From Micromonospora siamensis (GTDB taxonomy: Bacteria > Actinomycetota > Actinomycetes > Mycobacteriales > Micromonosporaceae): a stretch of 64,000 bases of DNA. Made by a program: the position numbers and the translations under genes. The notes under the pieces are model-generated. The model did no database searches, was not told the origin of the DNA, and saw only the letters and a list, made by a program, of their open reading frames with translations. The DNA is taken from the NCBI RefSeq assembly GCF_900090305.1, contig NZ_LT607751.1:3286001-3350000 (forward strand), read 5' to 3'. Shown here in pieces: positions 42,881-51,300 of this stretch. Numbering within the stretch: position 1 is the first letter of the stretch; the number at the start of each line of letters is the position of its first letter.

Positions 42881-43660
42881 TCAGTGCACCCGCACCGATC
42901 CGAGCAGGTCCAGCACCAGGTCACGGTGGTCCAGCACGGTGAAGTGCCCGCCCGGCAGCAGCTGGCGGGTGAACGGACCGCTGGTCCACTCCCGCCAGCC
43001 GGCCACCTCGTCCACCGGCACGCTGGCGTCGTCCACCCCGACCAGAGCCGTCACCGGGCAGCCGAGCAGCGGCTCCGGCGCCGGCCGGTAGCCCTCCACC
43101 GCGGCGACGTCGCTGCGCAGCGTCGGCAGGTACTCCCGCAGGAGATCGGGGTCGTCGCGGATCACGTCGGGAATGCCGCCGTAGCGGCGTTGCAGCTCGT
43201 CGGTGAACTCCGCGTCGGAGAGCCCGGACAGCCGGAGCCGGCGGGCCTCCACCCCGGGTGGGGGTGACGCGCCGACCAGCAGGTGCACCGGTGCCGGCAG
43301 GCCGCGGTCGGCCAACCGTCGCGCCACCTCGAAGGCGACCAGTGACCCGAGGCTGTTGCCGAGCAACGCGAAGGGTGTGCTCAGCAGCGGCGCCGCCGCC
43401 CGGAGGAAGTCCTCGGCGAGGTCGGCGACCCGGTCGAGGCGGGGCTCGTCCCACCGGCTCTCGCGGCCGGGCGCCCGGACCGGGCAGACCTGGACCGGTG
43501 TCCGGCGCCCGCCGGTGACCCAGGGGCGGAACGCGGCCGCACCGCCGCCGGCGTGCGCGAAGCAGAACAGCCGCAGCGCGGGCGGCTGCCCGCCGGCGTC
43601 GAGCCACGGCAGCACGCGTGCCGGTGCCCCGGCGGCGGATGGATCGCCGAACTCGCGCAA
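42881..43660 (-). CDS. Type II thioesterase (TEII) of the NRPS cluster
   Basis: This 259-residue alpha/beta hydrolase has RLFCFAHAGGGA near the N-terminus, the nucleophile elbow G-N-S-L-G, the Asp in VGVDDASVP and the His in GGHFTVLDH. The start TTG (43660) is chosen because AAAGG lies 7-8 nt upstream; a GTG further inside is an alternative. TEII proteins remove misloaded acyl groups from carrier-protein arms. It is oriented away from the NRPS genes, 414 bp from the PAS-LuxR regulator. Confidence 0.9.
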   Translation of the reverse strand: MREFGDPSAAGAPARVLPWLDAGGQPPALRLFCFAHAGGGAAAFRPWVTGGRRTPVQVCPVRAPGRESRWDEPRLDRVADLAEDFLRAAAPLLSTPFALLGNSLGSLVAFEVARRLADRGLPAPVHLLVGASPPPGVEARRLRLSGLSDAEFTDELQRRYGGIPDVIRDDPDLLREYLPTLRSDVAAVEGYRPAPEPLLGCPVTALVGVDDASVPVDEVAGWREWTSGPFTRQLLPGGHFTVLDHRDLVLDLLGSVRVH

Positions 43661-44074
43661 CGCTCGTACCTTTCGTCGCGGGTCACGGCCGGGTCCGGCC
43701 CTGAGCGCAACCTCCAGGACAAGACCGTGACACAGGCCGGGCCGGCCCTCAACCGCGCCATCCGGGCCGCACCAACCGGGCCGCACCATCCGGCTACGGT
43801 GGCCTGCAAGATTTGCCATGCCCGCCGAGGAGATCGACCACCTTGACGGCATCATCGGACCGGTTGTAACTTCGGCCCGTATCGAAAAAGGGTCCGGCGC
43901 TGATCACCTGTGCCTGAATAGAATTGTTTACCGAGCGCCGGCGTGACCCCGTGAACGGTCCTTCCATTCACCGGTACGGGCCCTTTCCGGGGCTGTTCTG
44001 TTGCCGCTAATCGTCGTGCATCTGATTCACTGGCCTGGCGTGCCGCACAATCGACACGGGAGAGCTGTCACCAC
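43661..44074. other. 414-bp divergent promoter region of the NRPS cluster
   Basis: No convincing gene is seen. A 42-codon ORF from ATG 43818 has no ribosome site and is rejected. TTGACG at 43843-43848 with TGTAAC at 43865-43870 (16-bp spacer) is a plausible promoter reading toward the PAS-LuxR gene. The TEII promoter should also lie here. A-rich gaps occur between 43870 and 44070. Confidence 0.55.
43843..43870 (+). promoter_or_regulatory. Candidate promoter for PAS-LuxR regulator
   Basis: TTGACG, a 16-bp spacer and TGTAAC resemble a sigma-70-type (HrdB-like) promoter, about 200 bp upstream of the regulator start. It is not proven. Confidence 0.4.
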
Positions 44075-44812
44075 ATGTACACCGCGAATTCATTGGTAGA
44101 ACTGCCCTTCGTCCCGTATCCCCAGCAGCTGCCCCGGAACCAGCGCGCCGTCACGCCGGTGACGCCGGCCGCGGAGATCAGCGGCGAAGAGTACGGGGAC
44201 GTGGTGCTCTCCCTGTTCGAGAAGTCCGGCATCGGGTTGGCGGTCCTCGACCCGGCGCTGCGCGTACGGGCCTCGAACCAGGTGTTCAGCGAACAGTGCG
44301 GGCGGCCCCGAGAGGCCATCCGGAACCAGAGCTTCCTGGCCTTCCTGCACCTCAGCGTGCGACAGAACCTGCTGCGCCAGTTCGAGCGGCTGGTCCAGGG
44401 CCGGCCCACCCGGGCCGCCTGCCACTCGCTCGCCGCGCGTTTCGAGGGAACGGACGTCACCGGGCAACTGGCCGCCTTTCCGGTGGACGACGCCACCGGC
44501 AGGATCCGCATGATCGTGGTGCAGTTCGCCCCGGAGCGGGTCGACGAAACCGTGCCCGTGGTGCGGGAGCAGCGGAAGCTGACCGCCCTCACCGCCCGGA
44601 TCCTGGAGGGCGTGGCGGCGGGCGACCCGACCGTGCGGCTGGCGGCGAAACTCTTCCTGAGCCGCCAAGGAATCGAATACCACGTGAGCATTCTGCTGCG
44701 CCAGTTCAAGGTGCCGAACCGTACGGCACTCGCCGCGAAGGCGTACTCGATGGGGGTGTTCAGCATCGGCTGCTGGCCGCCCAAGGTGCTGCCCGAGTAC
44801 ATCCGATCCTGA
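44075..44812 (+). CDS. PAS-domain LuxR-type regulator, probable cluster-situated activator
   Basis: This 245-residue protein has a PAS-like domain at about 40-150 (YGDVVLSLFEKSGIGLAVLD, then VRASNQVFSEQCGRPREAI), and a C-terminal LuxR-type helix-turn-helix (LTALTARILEGVAAGDPTVR, then LAAKLFLSRQGIEYHVSILL and NRTALAAKAY). It is the first gene of the plus-strand NRPS set and likely switches it on. The ligand of the PAS domain is unknown; no receiver domain is present. Confidence 0.9.
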   Translation: MYTANSLVELPFVPYPQQLPRNQRAVTPVTPAAEISGEEYGDVVLSLFEKSGIGLAVLDPALRVRASNQVFSEQCGRPREAIRNQSFLAFLHLSVRQNLLRQFERLVQGRPTRAACHSLAARFEGTDVTGQLAAFPVDDATGRIRMIVVQFAPERVDETVPVVREQRKLTALTARILEGVAAGDPTVRLAAKLFLSRQGIEYHVSILLRQFKVPNRTALAAKAYSMGVFSIGCWPPKVLPEYIRS

Positions 44813-44973
44813 CCCCGCCCGAATTGCCTTCCGTCGCTGGCCCACGTCCGGAGTATCGATGCCCGGCGCGGGCCTCGCGAGCCCGCTGGTCGCCCACTGA
44901 AAGAACCCTTAGTGCCGCGGCGGCCGGGGCTCAACTAGAAATTGCCTTAGCCCGACGCGGCTTTACTGGGCGC

Positions 44974-45693
44974 ATGACGGCTACCGGTTACGACGGCGCC
45001 CTGGGTGTGCTCGGCGGGATGGGCCCGTCGGCGTCGGCCGGCTTCCTCCAGACCGTGTACGAGTCGGCGGCCGAGCGCTCCGGCCCCTTCGCCGAGCAGG
45101 TCCTTCCCCGCTGCCTGCTCGACTCGGACCCGGCCTTCCCCGACCGGACCGAGGTGATCCGCGCCGGCGGGGAGACCGAGTTCGTGGCGCGGCTCGCGCG
45201 CCGGCTGGCCGGTCTGGAACACCTCGGTGCCACCCGGATCGTGGTCGCCTGCGTGACCGCCCACCACTTCCTCGACCGGCTCGAACCGGACCGGCGCGCC
45301 CGGGTGATCTCGCTGGTCGACGTGATCCTCGACGACCTGGAGACCGTCGGCGCCGGGGAACGCCTGCTGCTGGTCGCGACCCACGGCACCCGCGACGCCC
45401 GCGTCCTGGAGCGCAGCGCCCGCTGGCCCGCCGTGGCCCACCGGGTCGTGCTGCCCGGGCCTCGGGTGCAGGAGACCCTGCACCAGCTGCTCTACCGGCT
45501 CAAGTGGGAACCCGTCACCGACGAGATCACCGACCGCTTCCTGCGGATCGCGGCCGAGCACGGCTGCCAGGGGTTGATCGCCGGGTGCACGGAGGTCCAC
45601 CTGCTGACCCGCCGGCTGCGCGGCGGCGGGCTGCGGATCGTCGACCCCCTGCTCACCATCGCCACACAACTGAAGTCCCTGCTCGCCGAATGA
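44974..45693 (+). CDS. Aspartate/glutamate racemase family protein
   Basis: This 239-residue protein has GVLGGMGPSASAGFLQTVYE at the start, a first catalytic-cysteine region RIVVACVTAHH and the second Cys in LIAGCTEVHLL, the pair expected for cofactor-independent racemases. It could make a D-amino acid for incorporation into the peptide, since no epimerase domain is seen in the NRPS genes. The ATG has a weak Shine-Dalgarno; 29 nt separate it from NRPS1. True substrate (Asp, Glu or a hydantoin/maleate-type compound) is uncertain. Confidence 0.86.
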   Translation: MTATGYDGALGVLGGMGPSASAGFLQTVYESAAERSGPFAEQVLPRCLLDSDPAFPDRTEVIRAGGETEFVARLARRLAGLEHLGATRIVVACVTAHHFLDRLEPDRRARVISLVDVILDDLETVGAGERLLLVATHGTRDARVLERSARWPAVAHRVVLPGPRVQETLHQLLYRLKWEPVTDEITDRFLRIAAEHGCQGLIAGCTEVHLLTRRLRGGGLRIVDPLLTIATQLKSLLAE

Positions 45694-45722
45694 CGGGGAC
45701 GACGGAACGAAGGAGTGCCCGG

Positions 45723-48395
45723 GTGAATGCGGACGAAGCGCTGCGGTACTGGCGGGAGCGGCTCGCCGGGGTCACCCAGCCGACGCGGCTGGGCGTCGAG
45801 CGTCCCGCCGCCTCCGGTGCAGGCGAGCGCGGCCGGGCCCGGCTGCCGTGGCCGGCGGGGCGGGTGTCCGAGCTGGAGCGCGCCGCCGCGACGGCCGGCC
45901 GGCGACCCGAACACCTCGTCCTGGCCGCCGTCGGGCTGCTGATCGCCGCCCACGCCGGCGAGCAGGACGTGGTGCACGGCGTGCTCCCCGACGGATCCGG
46001 CGGCGAGCCGTGGCCGATGCGGGTACGGGTGGACCCGCTGCGGCCCCTCGCCGAACACCTCGACGACGTCCGGGACGGCTGCGCGGCCGGCGCCGCACAC
46101 GCCGGACCGACCCCGGCCGAGCTGGCCGCCTGCGCCGGCCTCGCCGACGGCGTAGCCCTCTTCGGCACCGTCGTGCGGGTCACCCGCGCAGCGCCCGTCA
46201 CCACCGGGTCCGCGTACGACATCGAGCTGACCGTCGCGCTCGGCCCGGAACCCGGGTTGCACCTCGACCACGCCCACGGCCTGCTCGCCGGCGTCGACGC
46301 CGACCGGCTGCTCACCCACCTCGACCGGATCGTGTCCAGGCTGGTCGCCGCCGCCGACACCGACCCGGTGGGCGACCTCGGCCCGCTGTCGGACGCCGAA
46401 CTCGCCCAACTCCTCGGAGAGTGGAACGACACCGCGCGCGACCTCGGCGAGCCGCGCTGCCTGCACGAGCTCTTCGAACTCCAGGCCGCCCGCACCCCGG
46501 ACGCGCTCGCCGTCGTCCAGGGCGCGGACCGGCTCAGCTACGCCGAACTCGACGCCGCCGCCGATCGGCTGGCCGCCCGGCTCGCCGCGGCGGGCGTCGG
46601 TCGCGGCGACACGGTGGCGCTCTACCTGCGCCGCACCGTCCGGATGGTGGTCGCCCTGCTCGGCGTCCTGAAGGCCGGCGCCGCGTACGCGCCGGTCGAC
46701 CCGGCGCTGCCCGCCGAGCGGGTACGCGAACTGGTGGGGACGCTCGCCGCGCCGGTGGTGCTCAGCGACCCGGACGCCGTACCGGAGGTGCTGCGGCGCT
46801 GCGCGGGACTGCCCGCGCTGCGGGCGGCGCTCTGGCTGGGCGGCGACGGCCGGCCACCGGCGGCCGGGACGACGGACGGGGTGGTGGTCGACGACGCGCT
46901 CGCCGCGCCTGCGGCGGGTGCGCCCCGGCCCGACCGCGCCCACCCCGACGACCCGGCGTACACGATCTTCACCTCCGGCTCCACCGGCCGGCCCAAGGGA
47001 GTGGCGGTGGCGCACGCGCCGGCGGTGAACCTGATCCGCTGGGTCAACGAGACGTACCGGGTGGGCCCGGCCGACCAGGTGCTCTGCACCGCCTCGCTCA
47101 GCTTCGACCTGTCGGTCTACGACATCTTCGGGCTGCTCGCCGCGGGCGGCAGCGTCCGGGTGGCCGCGACCGAGGAACTGCGCGACCCGCAGCGGCTGCT
47201 GGCCGTCCTGGACGACGAGCCGGTCACCTTCTGGGACTCCGCCCCGGCCGCCTTGCAGCAGCTGGAACCGTTCTTCGCCCTGCGCGAGCCGCCCGCCGAG
47301 CACTCGCTGCGCCTGGTCTTCCTCAGCGGCGACTGGGTGCCGCTGACCCTGCCGGACGCCGCCCGCACCGCCTTCGCCGACCCGGAGGTGGTGGCGCTCG
47401 GCGGCGCCACCGAGGCGGCGATCTGGTCCAACCACTTCCCGGTGACCAAGGTCGACCCGGACTGGCCGAGCATTCCGTACGGCCGCCCGATCACCAACGC
47501 CCGCTACCACGTGCTCGACGCCGGGCTGCGGCCCGCGCCGGTCGGCGCCCCCGGTGACCTCTACATCGGCGGCGGCTGCCTGGCCACCGGCTACCACGCC
47601 GACCCGCGGCTGACCGCCGCCAAGTTCGTCCCCGACCCGTACGGCCACACGCCCGGCGGGCGGTTGTACCGCACCGGCGACCGCGCCCGGTTCTGGCCCG
47701 ACGGGGTGATCGAGTTCCTCGGCCGGCAGGACGACCAGGTCAAGATCCGGGGCTTCCGCGTCGAGCTGGGCGAGGTCGAGGTGAACCTGGCGGCCCTGCC
47801 CGGGGTGGGCTCCGCCGTCGCCGCCGTGCACGGCACCGCCCCCAACCTGCACCTGGTCGCGTACGCGGTGCCGAGCGCCGGGGCCACGCTGGACCCGGCC
47901 GGGTTGCGTGCCGGCCTGGCCGACCGGCTGCCGCCGTACATGGTGCCGGCGCAGATCGTCGCGCTGGACGCGTTGCCCGTCACCGCCAACGGCAAGCTGG
48001 ACCGGGCCGCCCTGCCGGCCCCCGACTTCGCCGACGCCGGCGGCGCGACGTACGTCGCGCCGCGTACCCCGGTGGAGGAGGTGGTGGCCGAGCTGTGGGC
48101 GGAGGTGCTCGGGGTCGACCGGGTCGGCGCCGAGGACGGCTTCTTCGACCTGGGCGGCCACTCGATGCTGATCCCGCAGGTGCTGGCCCGGCTCAGCAGC
48201 GACCTCCAGGTCACCGTGCCGCCGGTGACGGTGCTCAACCATCCCACCCTTGCCGGCTTCGCCGCCGTGGTCGAACGGGCCCTGCTCGACCAGATCGAGG
48301 CCGCCGAGGCTGCGCAGTCGGCGCAGGCGGCGGATACGGCGCAGGCGGCCGGGACCGGCGGGAAGGAGTCCCAGGGTGCCGGCCACCGACGCTGA
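45723..48395 (+). CDS. NRPS1: half C domain - A (Cys-like pocket) - PCP
   Basis: This 890-residue protein starts at a GTG after AAGGAG. Residues 1-220 look like only the C-terminal half of a condensation domain (ALRYWRERLAG onward; no HHxxxDG). The A domain has [10 protein letters not shown] from about 417, FDLSVYDIFG (A4), GGATEAAIW (A5 region), YRTGDRARF and NGKLDRAAL. The PCP Ser is at 814 in DLGGHSM. A pocket read by eye is D-L-Y-D-F-S-L-I-W-K, one to two changes from Cys-type codes (DLYNLSLIWK). It probably acts as the initiating module. It ends in an Ala/Glu/Gln-rich helix-like tail and overlaps NRPS2 by 20 bp. Confidence 0.93.
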   Translation: MNADEALRYWRERLAGVTQPTRLGVERPAASGAGERGRARLPWPAGRVSELERAAATAGRRPEHLVLAAVGLLIAAHAGEQDVVHGVLPDGSGGEPWPMRVRVDPLRPLAEHLDDVRDGCAAGAAHAGPTPAELAACAGLADGVALFGTVVRVTRAAPVTTGSAYDIELTVALGPEPGLHLDHAHGLLAGVDADRLLTHLDRIVSRLVAAADTDPVGDLGPLSDAELAQLLGEWNDTARDLGEPRCLHELFELQAARTPDALAVVQGADRLSYAELDAAADRLAARLAAAGVGRGDTVALYLRRTVRMVVALLGVLKAGAAYAPVDPALPAERVRELVGTLAAPVVLSDPDAVPEVLRRCAGLPALRAALWLGGDGRPPAAGTTDGVVVDDALAAPAAGAPRPDRAHPDDPAYTIFTSGSTGRPKGVAVAHAPAVNLIRWVNETYRVGPADQVLCTASLSFDLSVYDIFGLLAAGGSVRVAATEELRDPQRLLAVLDDEPVTFWDSAPAALQQLEPFFALREPPAEHSLRLVFLSGDWVPLTLPDAARTAFADPEVVALGGATEAAIWSNHFPVTKVDPDWPSIPYGRPITNARYHVLDAGLRPAPVGAPGDLYIGGGCLATGYHADPRLTAAKFVPDPYGHTPGGRLYRTGDRARFWPDGVIEFLGRQDDQVKIRGFRVELGEVEVNLAALPGVGSAVAAVHGTAPNLHLVAYAVPSAGATLDPAGLRAGLADRLPPYMVPAQIVALDALPVTANGKLDRAALPAPDFADAGGATYVAPRTPVEEVVAELWAEVLGVDRVGAEDGFFDLGGHSMLIPQVLARLSSDLQVTVPPVTVLNHPTLAGFAAVVERALLDQIEAAEAAQSAQAADTAQAAGTGGKESQGAGHRR

Positions 48396-51300
48396 CAAGC
48401 TGCGCGACCTGCTCGGCCGCCGGCTCGCCGCGGCCCGCCGCGACCGGGGGTCCCGGACCGCCATCGAACGCTCCACCGGCCCCGGTCCGGTCGCCCCGCC
48501 CCAGGAGCGGATGCTCTTCCTCGACGAGTTGGAACCGGGCGGCTCCGCCTACCACCTGATCCTCACCTTCCGGCTGGAGGGACCGGTCGACGCCGGGGCG
48601 CTGGAGCGGGCGCTGCGCGGCATCGAGGAACGCCACGAGGTGCTGCGCAGCCGGTACGAGCGGCGCGACGGCGCCGAGACGCTGGTGCCGGACGAACCGT
48701 CCTTCACGCTGCGTCGCGCCGACCTGACCGACGACCCGGACGCCGTGGCGGCGTTCCAGACCGCGGAACTCGGCCGCCCCTTCGACCTGCGCGCCGGCCC
48801 GGTGTGGCGCGGGGTGCTGGCCCGTACCGACGACACGCTGCACCACCTGGTGCTCACCGCCCACCACATCGCCATCGACGGCTGGTCGATGGACATCCTG
48901 CGTCACGAGCTGGCCCACGGGTACGCCGCCGAACTCGGCCGGGGCACCCGGCCCGCCGCGCCCGCCGTCCGCTACGTCGACTACGCGGCGTGGGAACGCC
49001 GGCGCCTCGACACCGGCGACCACGACGAGCAGCTCGCCTACTGGCGGCAGCGGCTGGCCGACCTGCCGCCCGCCCTCGAGCTGCCCACCGACCGCCGCCC
49101 GCCGCAGCGGCGCACCCGCCCCGGCGGCCTGGTGTCCGGCCTCGTCGACGCCGAGCTGGCCGCCGCCGTCCGCGCGCTGGCCCGCGACGCGGGGGCCACC
49201 CCGTTCATGGTGCTGGCCGCCTGCCTGCAGACCCTGCTGCACCGATACTCCGGCCGGTCGGACTTTCTCGTCGGCGTCCCGGTGGCGGGCCGGACCGAGC
49301 CGAGCCTCAAACCACTGATCGGCCTGTTCGTCAACACCGTCGTGCTGCGCGCCGACTGCCGTCCCGGACTGTCCTTCCGGGACCTGCTCGACCGGACCCG
49401 CGGCGACGCCGTGGCCGCGTTCGCCCACCAGGGCGTGCCCTTCGAACGCGTGGTGACGTCCCTGCCGCCGTCCCGGGCGGTCGCCGGCACGCCGTTGTTC
49501 GAGGTGATGCTGGTCTGGAACGGCGCCGACCAGGGCACCTGGGCGCTCGGCGACGCCAAGGCGGTCTACCTGCCCTGCCCGGCCACCGGTACCGCCAAGT
49601 TCGACCTGAGCCTCCAGGTCACCGAGGCGGGCGACGCCTACGAGCTGCTGCTGGAGTACGACCGCGAGCTGTGGGACGAGGCGAGCGCCGCCCGGATGCT
49701 GGGTCACCTCGTCACCCTCACCCGGGCCGCGGTCGCCGAGCCCGACCGGGAACTGGGCCGGCTGCCGCTGCTCGACGCCGCGGAGCGTGACCTGGCCGAC
49801 CGGCACGCGCGGGGGCCCGTGCGCGCGTACCCGGGGCCGGTCGACCTGGCGGCCATGGTGGCCGAGCGGGCCGCCCGCGACGGCGACGCGGTCGCGCTGG
49901 TGTGCGACGGCGCCGAGCTGACCCACCGGGACCTCGACCGGCGGGCCAACCGCCTCGCCCACCACCTGCGGGCGCTGGGCGTGCGGCCCGACCAGCCGGT
50001 GGCGGTGCTGCTGGAACGCTCCTTCGACCTGGTGGTAGCGATCCTGGGGATCGTCCGCTCCGGCGGCGCCTACCTTCCCCTGGACCCGGAGCACCCGGCC
50101 GGGCGGTCCGCGGGCGTCCTGCGCGACGCCGGGGTACGCGTCGTCGTCACCCACACCGCCCTGGCCGGCGCGGCCGAGGCCGGCGGCTGCACCCCGGTAC
50201 GCCTCGACGCCGACGCCACCGCCATCGCCGCCCACCCCGACACCTGGACCCTGCCGCCGGCCCTGCCCGACCAGCTGGCGTACGTCTTCTACACCTCCGG
50301 CTCCACCGGCCGCCCCAAGGGCGTGATGGTCAGCCACCGGGCCGCGCACAACCAGATCCGCTGGCAGGTCGACCGGTTCGGCATCGGCCCCGGCGAGACC
50401 GTCCTGCTCAAGACGAACGTCACCTTCGACGACTCGGTGGTCGAGGTGTTCGCCGCCCTGGCCGGCGGCGCCCGGCTGGTGATCGCCGAGCCCGGCGGCC
50501 ACCGCGACCCGGAGTACCTGCGCGCGCTGCTGGCCGCCGAGCGGGTGGGCTATGTCCGGTTCGTGCCCACCATGCTGGCCGCGCTGCTGGAACACGGCGG
50601 CGACGTGCCGGTGCCCGCGCTGCGGGTGGTCAAGAGCGCGGGGGAGGCGCTCCCGCCCGAGCTGGCCGCCCGCTGCCTCGCGGCGCTCGACGCGGAGCTC
50701 TACAACGCGTACGGTCCGACGGAGGCGGCGGTGAACGTCACCGTCGCGCGCTGCCGGCCGGGGGAGCCGATGGTGACGATCGGCACCCCGATCGAGAACG
50801 TCCGCTGTCACGTGCTCGACGACGCGCTGGCGCCGCAACCCGTCGGGGTGCCCGGCATGCTCCACCTGGGCGGTGTGCAGCTCGCCCGCGGCTACCACGG
50901 CCGTCCCGCGCTGACCGCCGAGCAGTTCGTGCCGGACCCGTTCGGACCGCCCGGCGGGCGGCTGTACCGCACCGGTGACCTGGTGCGCCGGCTGCCCGAC
51001 GGCCGGCTCGACTACCTGGGCCGGGCCGACCGGCAGGTCAAGGTCCGCGGCATGCGCATCGAGCTGGGCGAGATCGAGTCCGTCCTCGCCGAGCACCCCA
51101 CGGTCGGGCAGGCGGTGGTCGCCGCCCGCGACGACCGGCCCGGCGGGGCACGGCTGGTCGCGTACCTGCTGCCCAGCGCCGCCGGCACCCCCGACCCGGG
51201 GCAGCTGCGCGGCTGGCTCGCCGACCGGCTGCCCGAGTACATGGTCCCGGCCGCGTTCACCGTGCTGGCCGCCTTCCCGCTGCTGCCCAGCGGCAAGGTG

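Noticed and set aside
43818..43946. A 42-codon plus-strand ORF in the promoter region of the PAS-LuxR gene
   Set aside because: No ribosome site, overlaps a good promoter candidate, and no family is recognised.
45492..48476. A 994-codon open frame antisense to NRPS1, and similar frames antisense to the acylase (37545-40949) and NRPS2 (48235-51795, 51886-55281)
   Set aside because: Such frames arise from the G/C third-position bias of the real genes. Their translations are low-complexity (runs of G, R, H, Q, V), with no domain motif.
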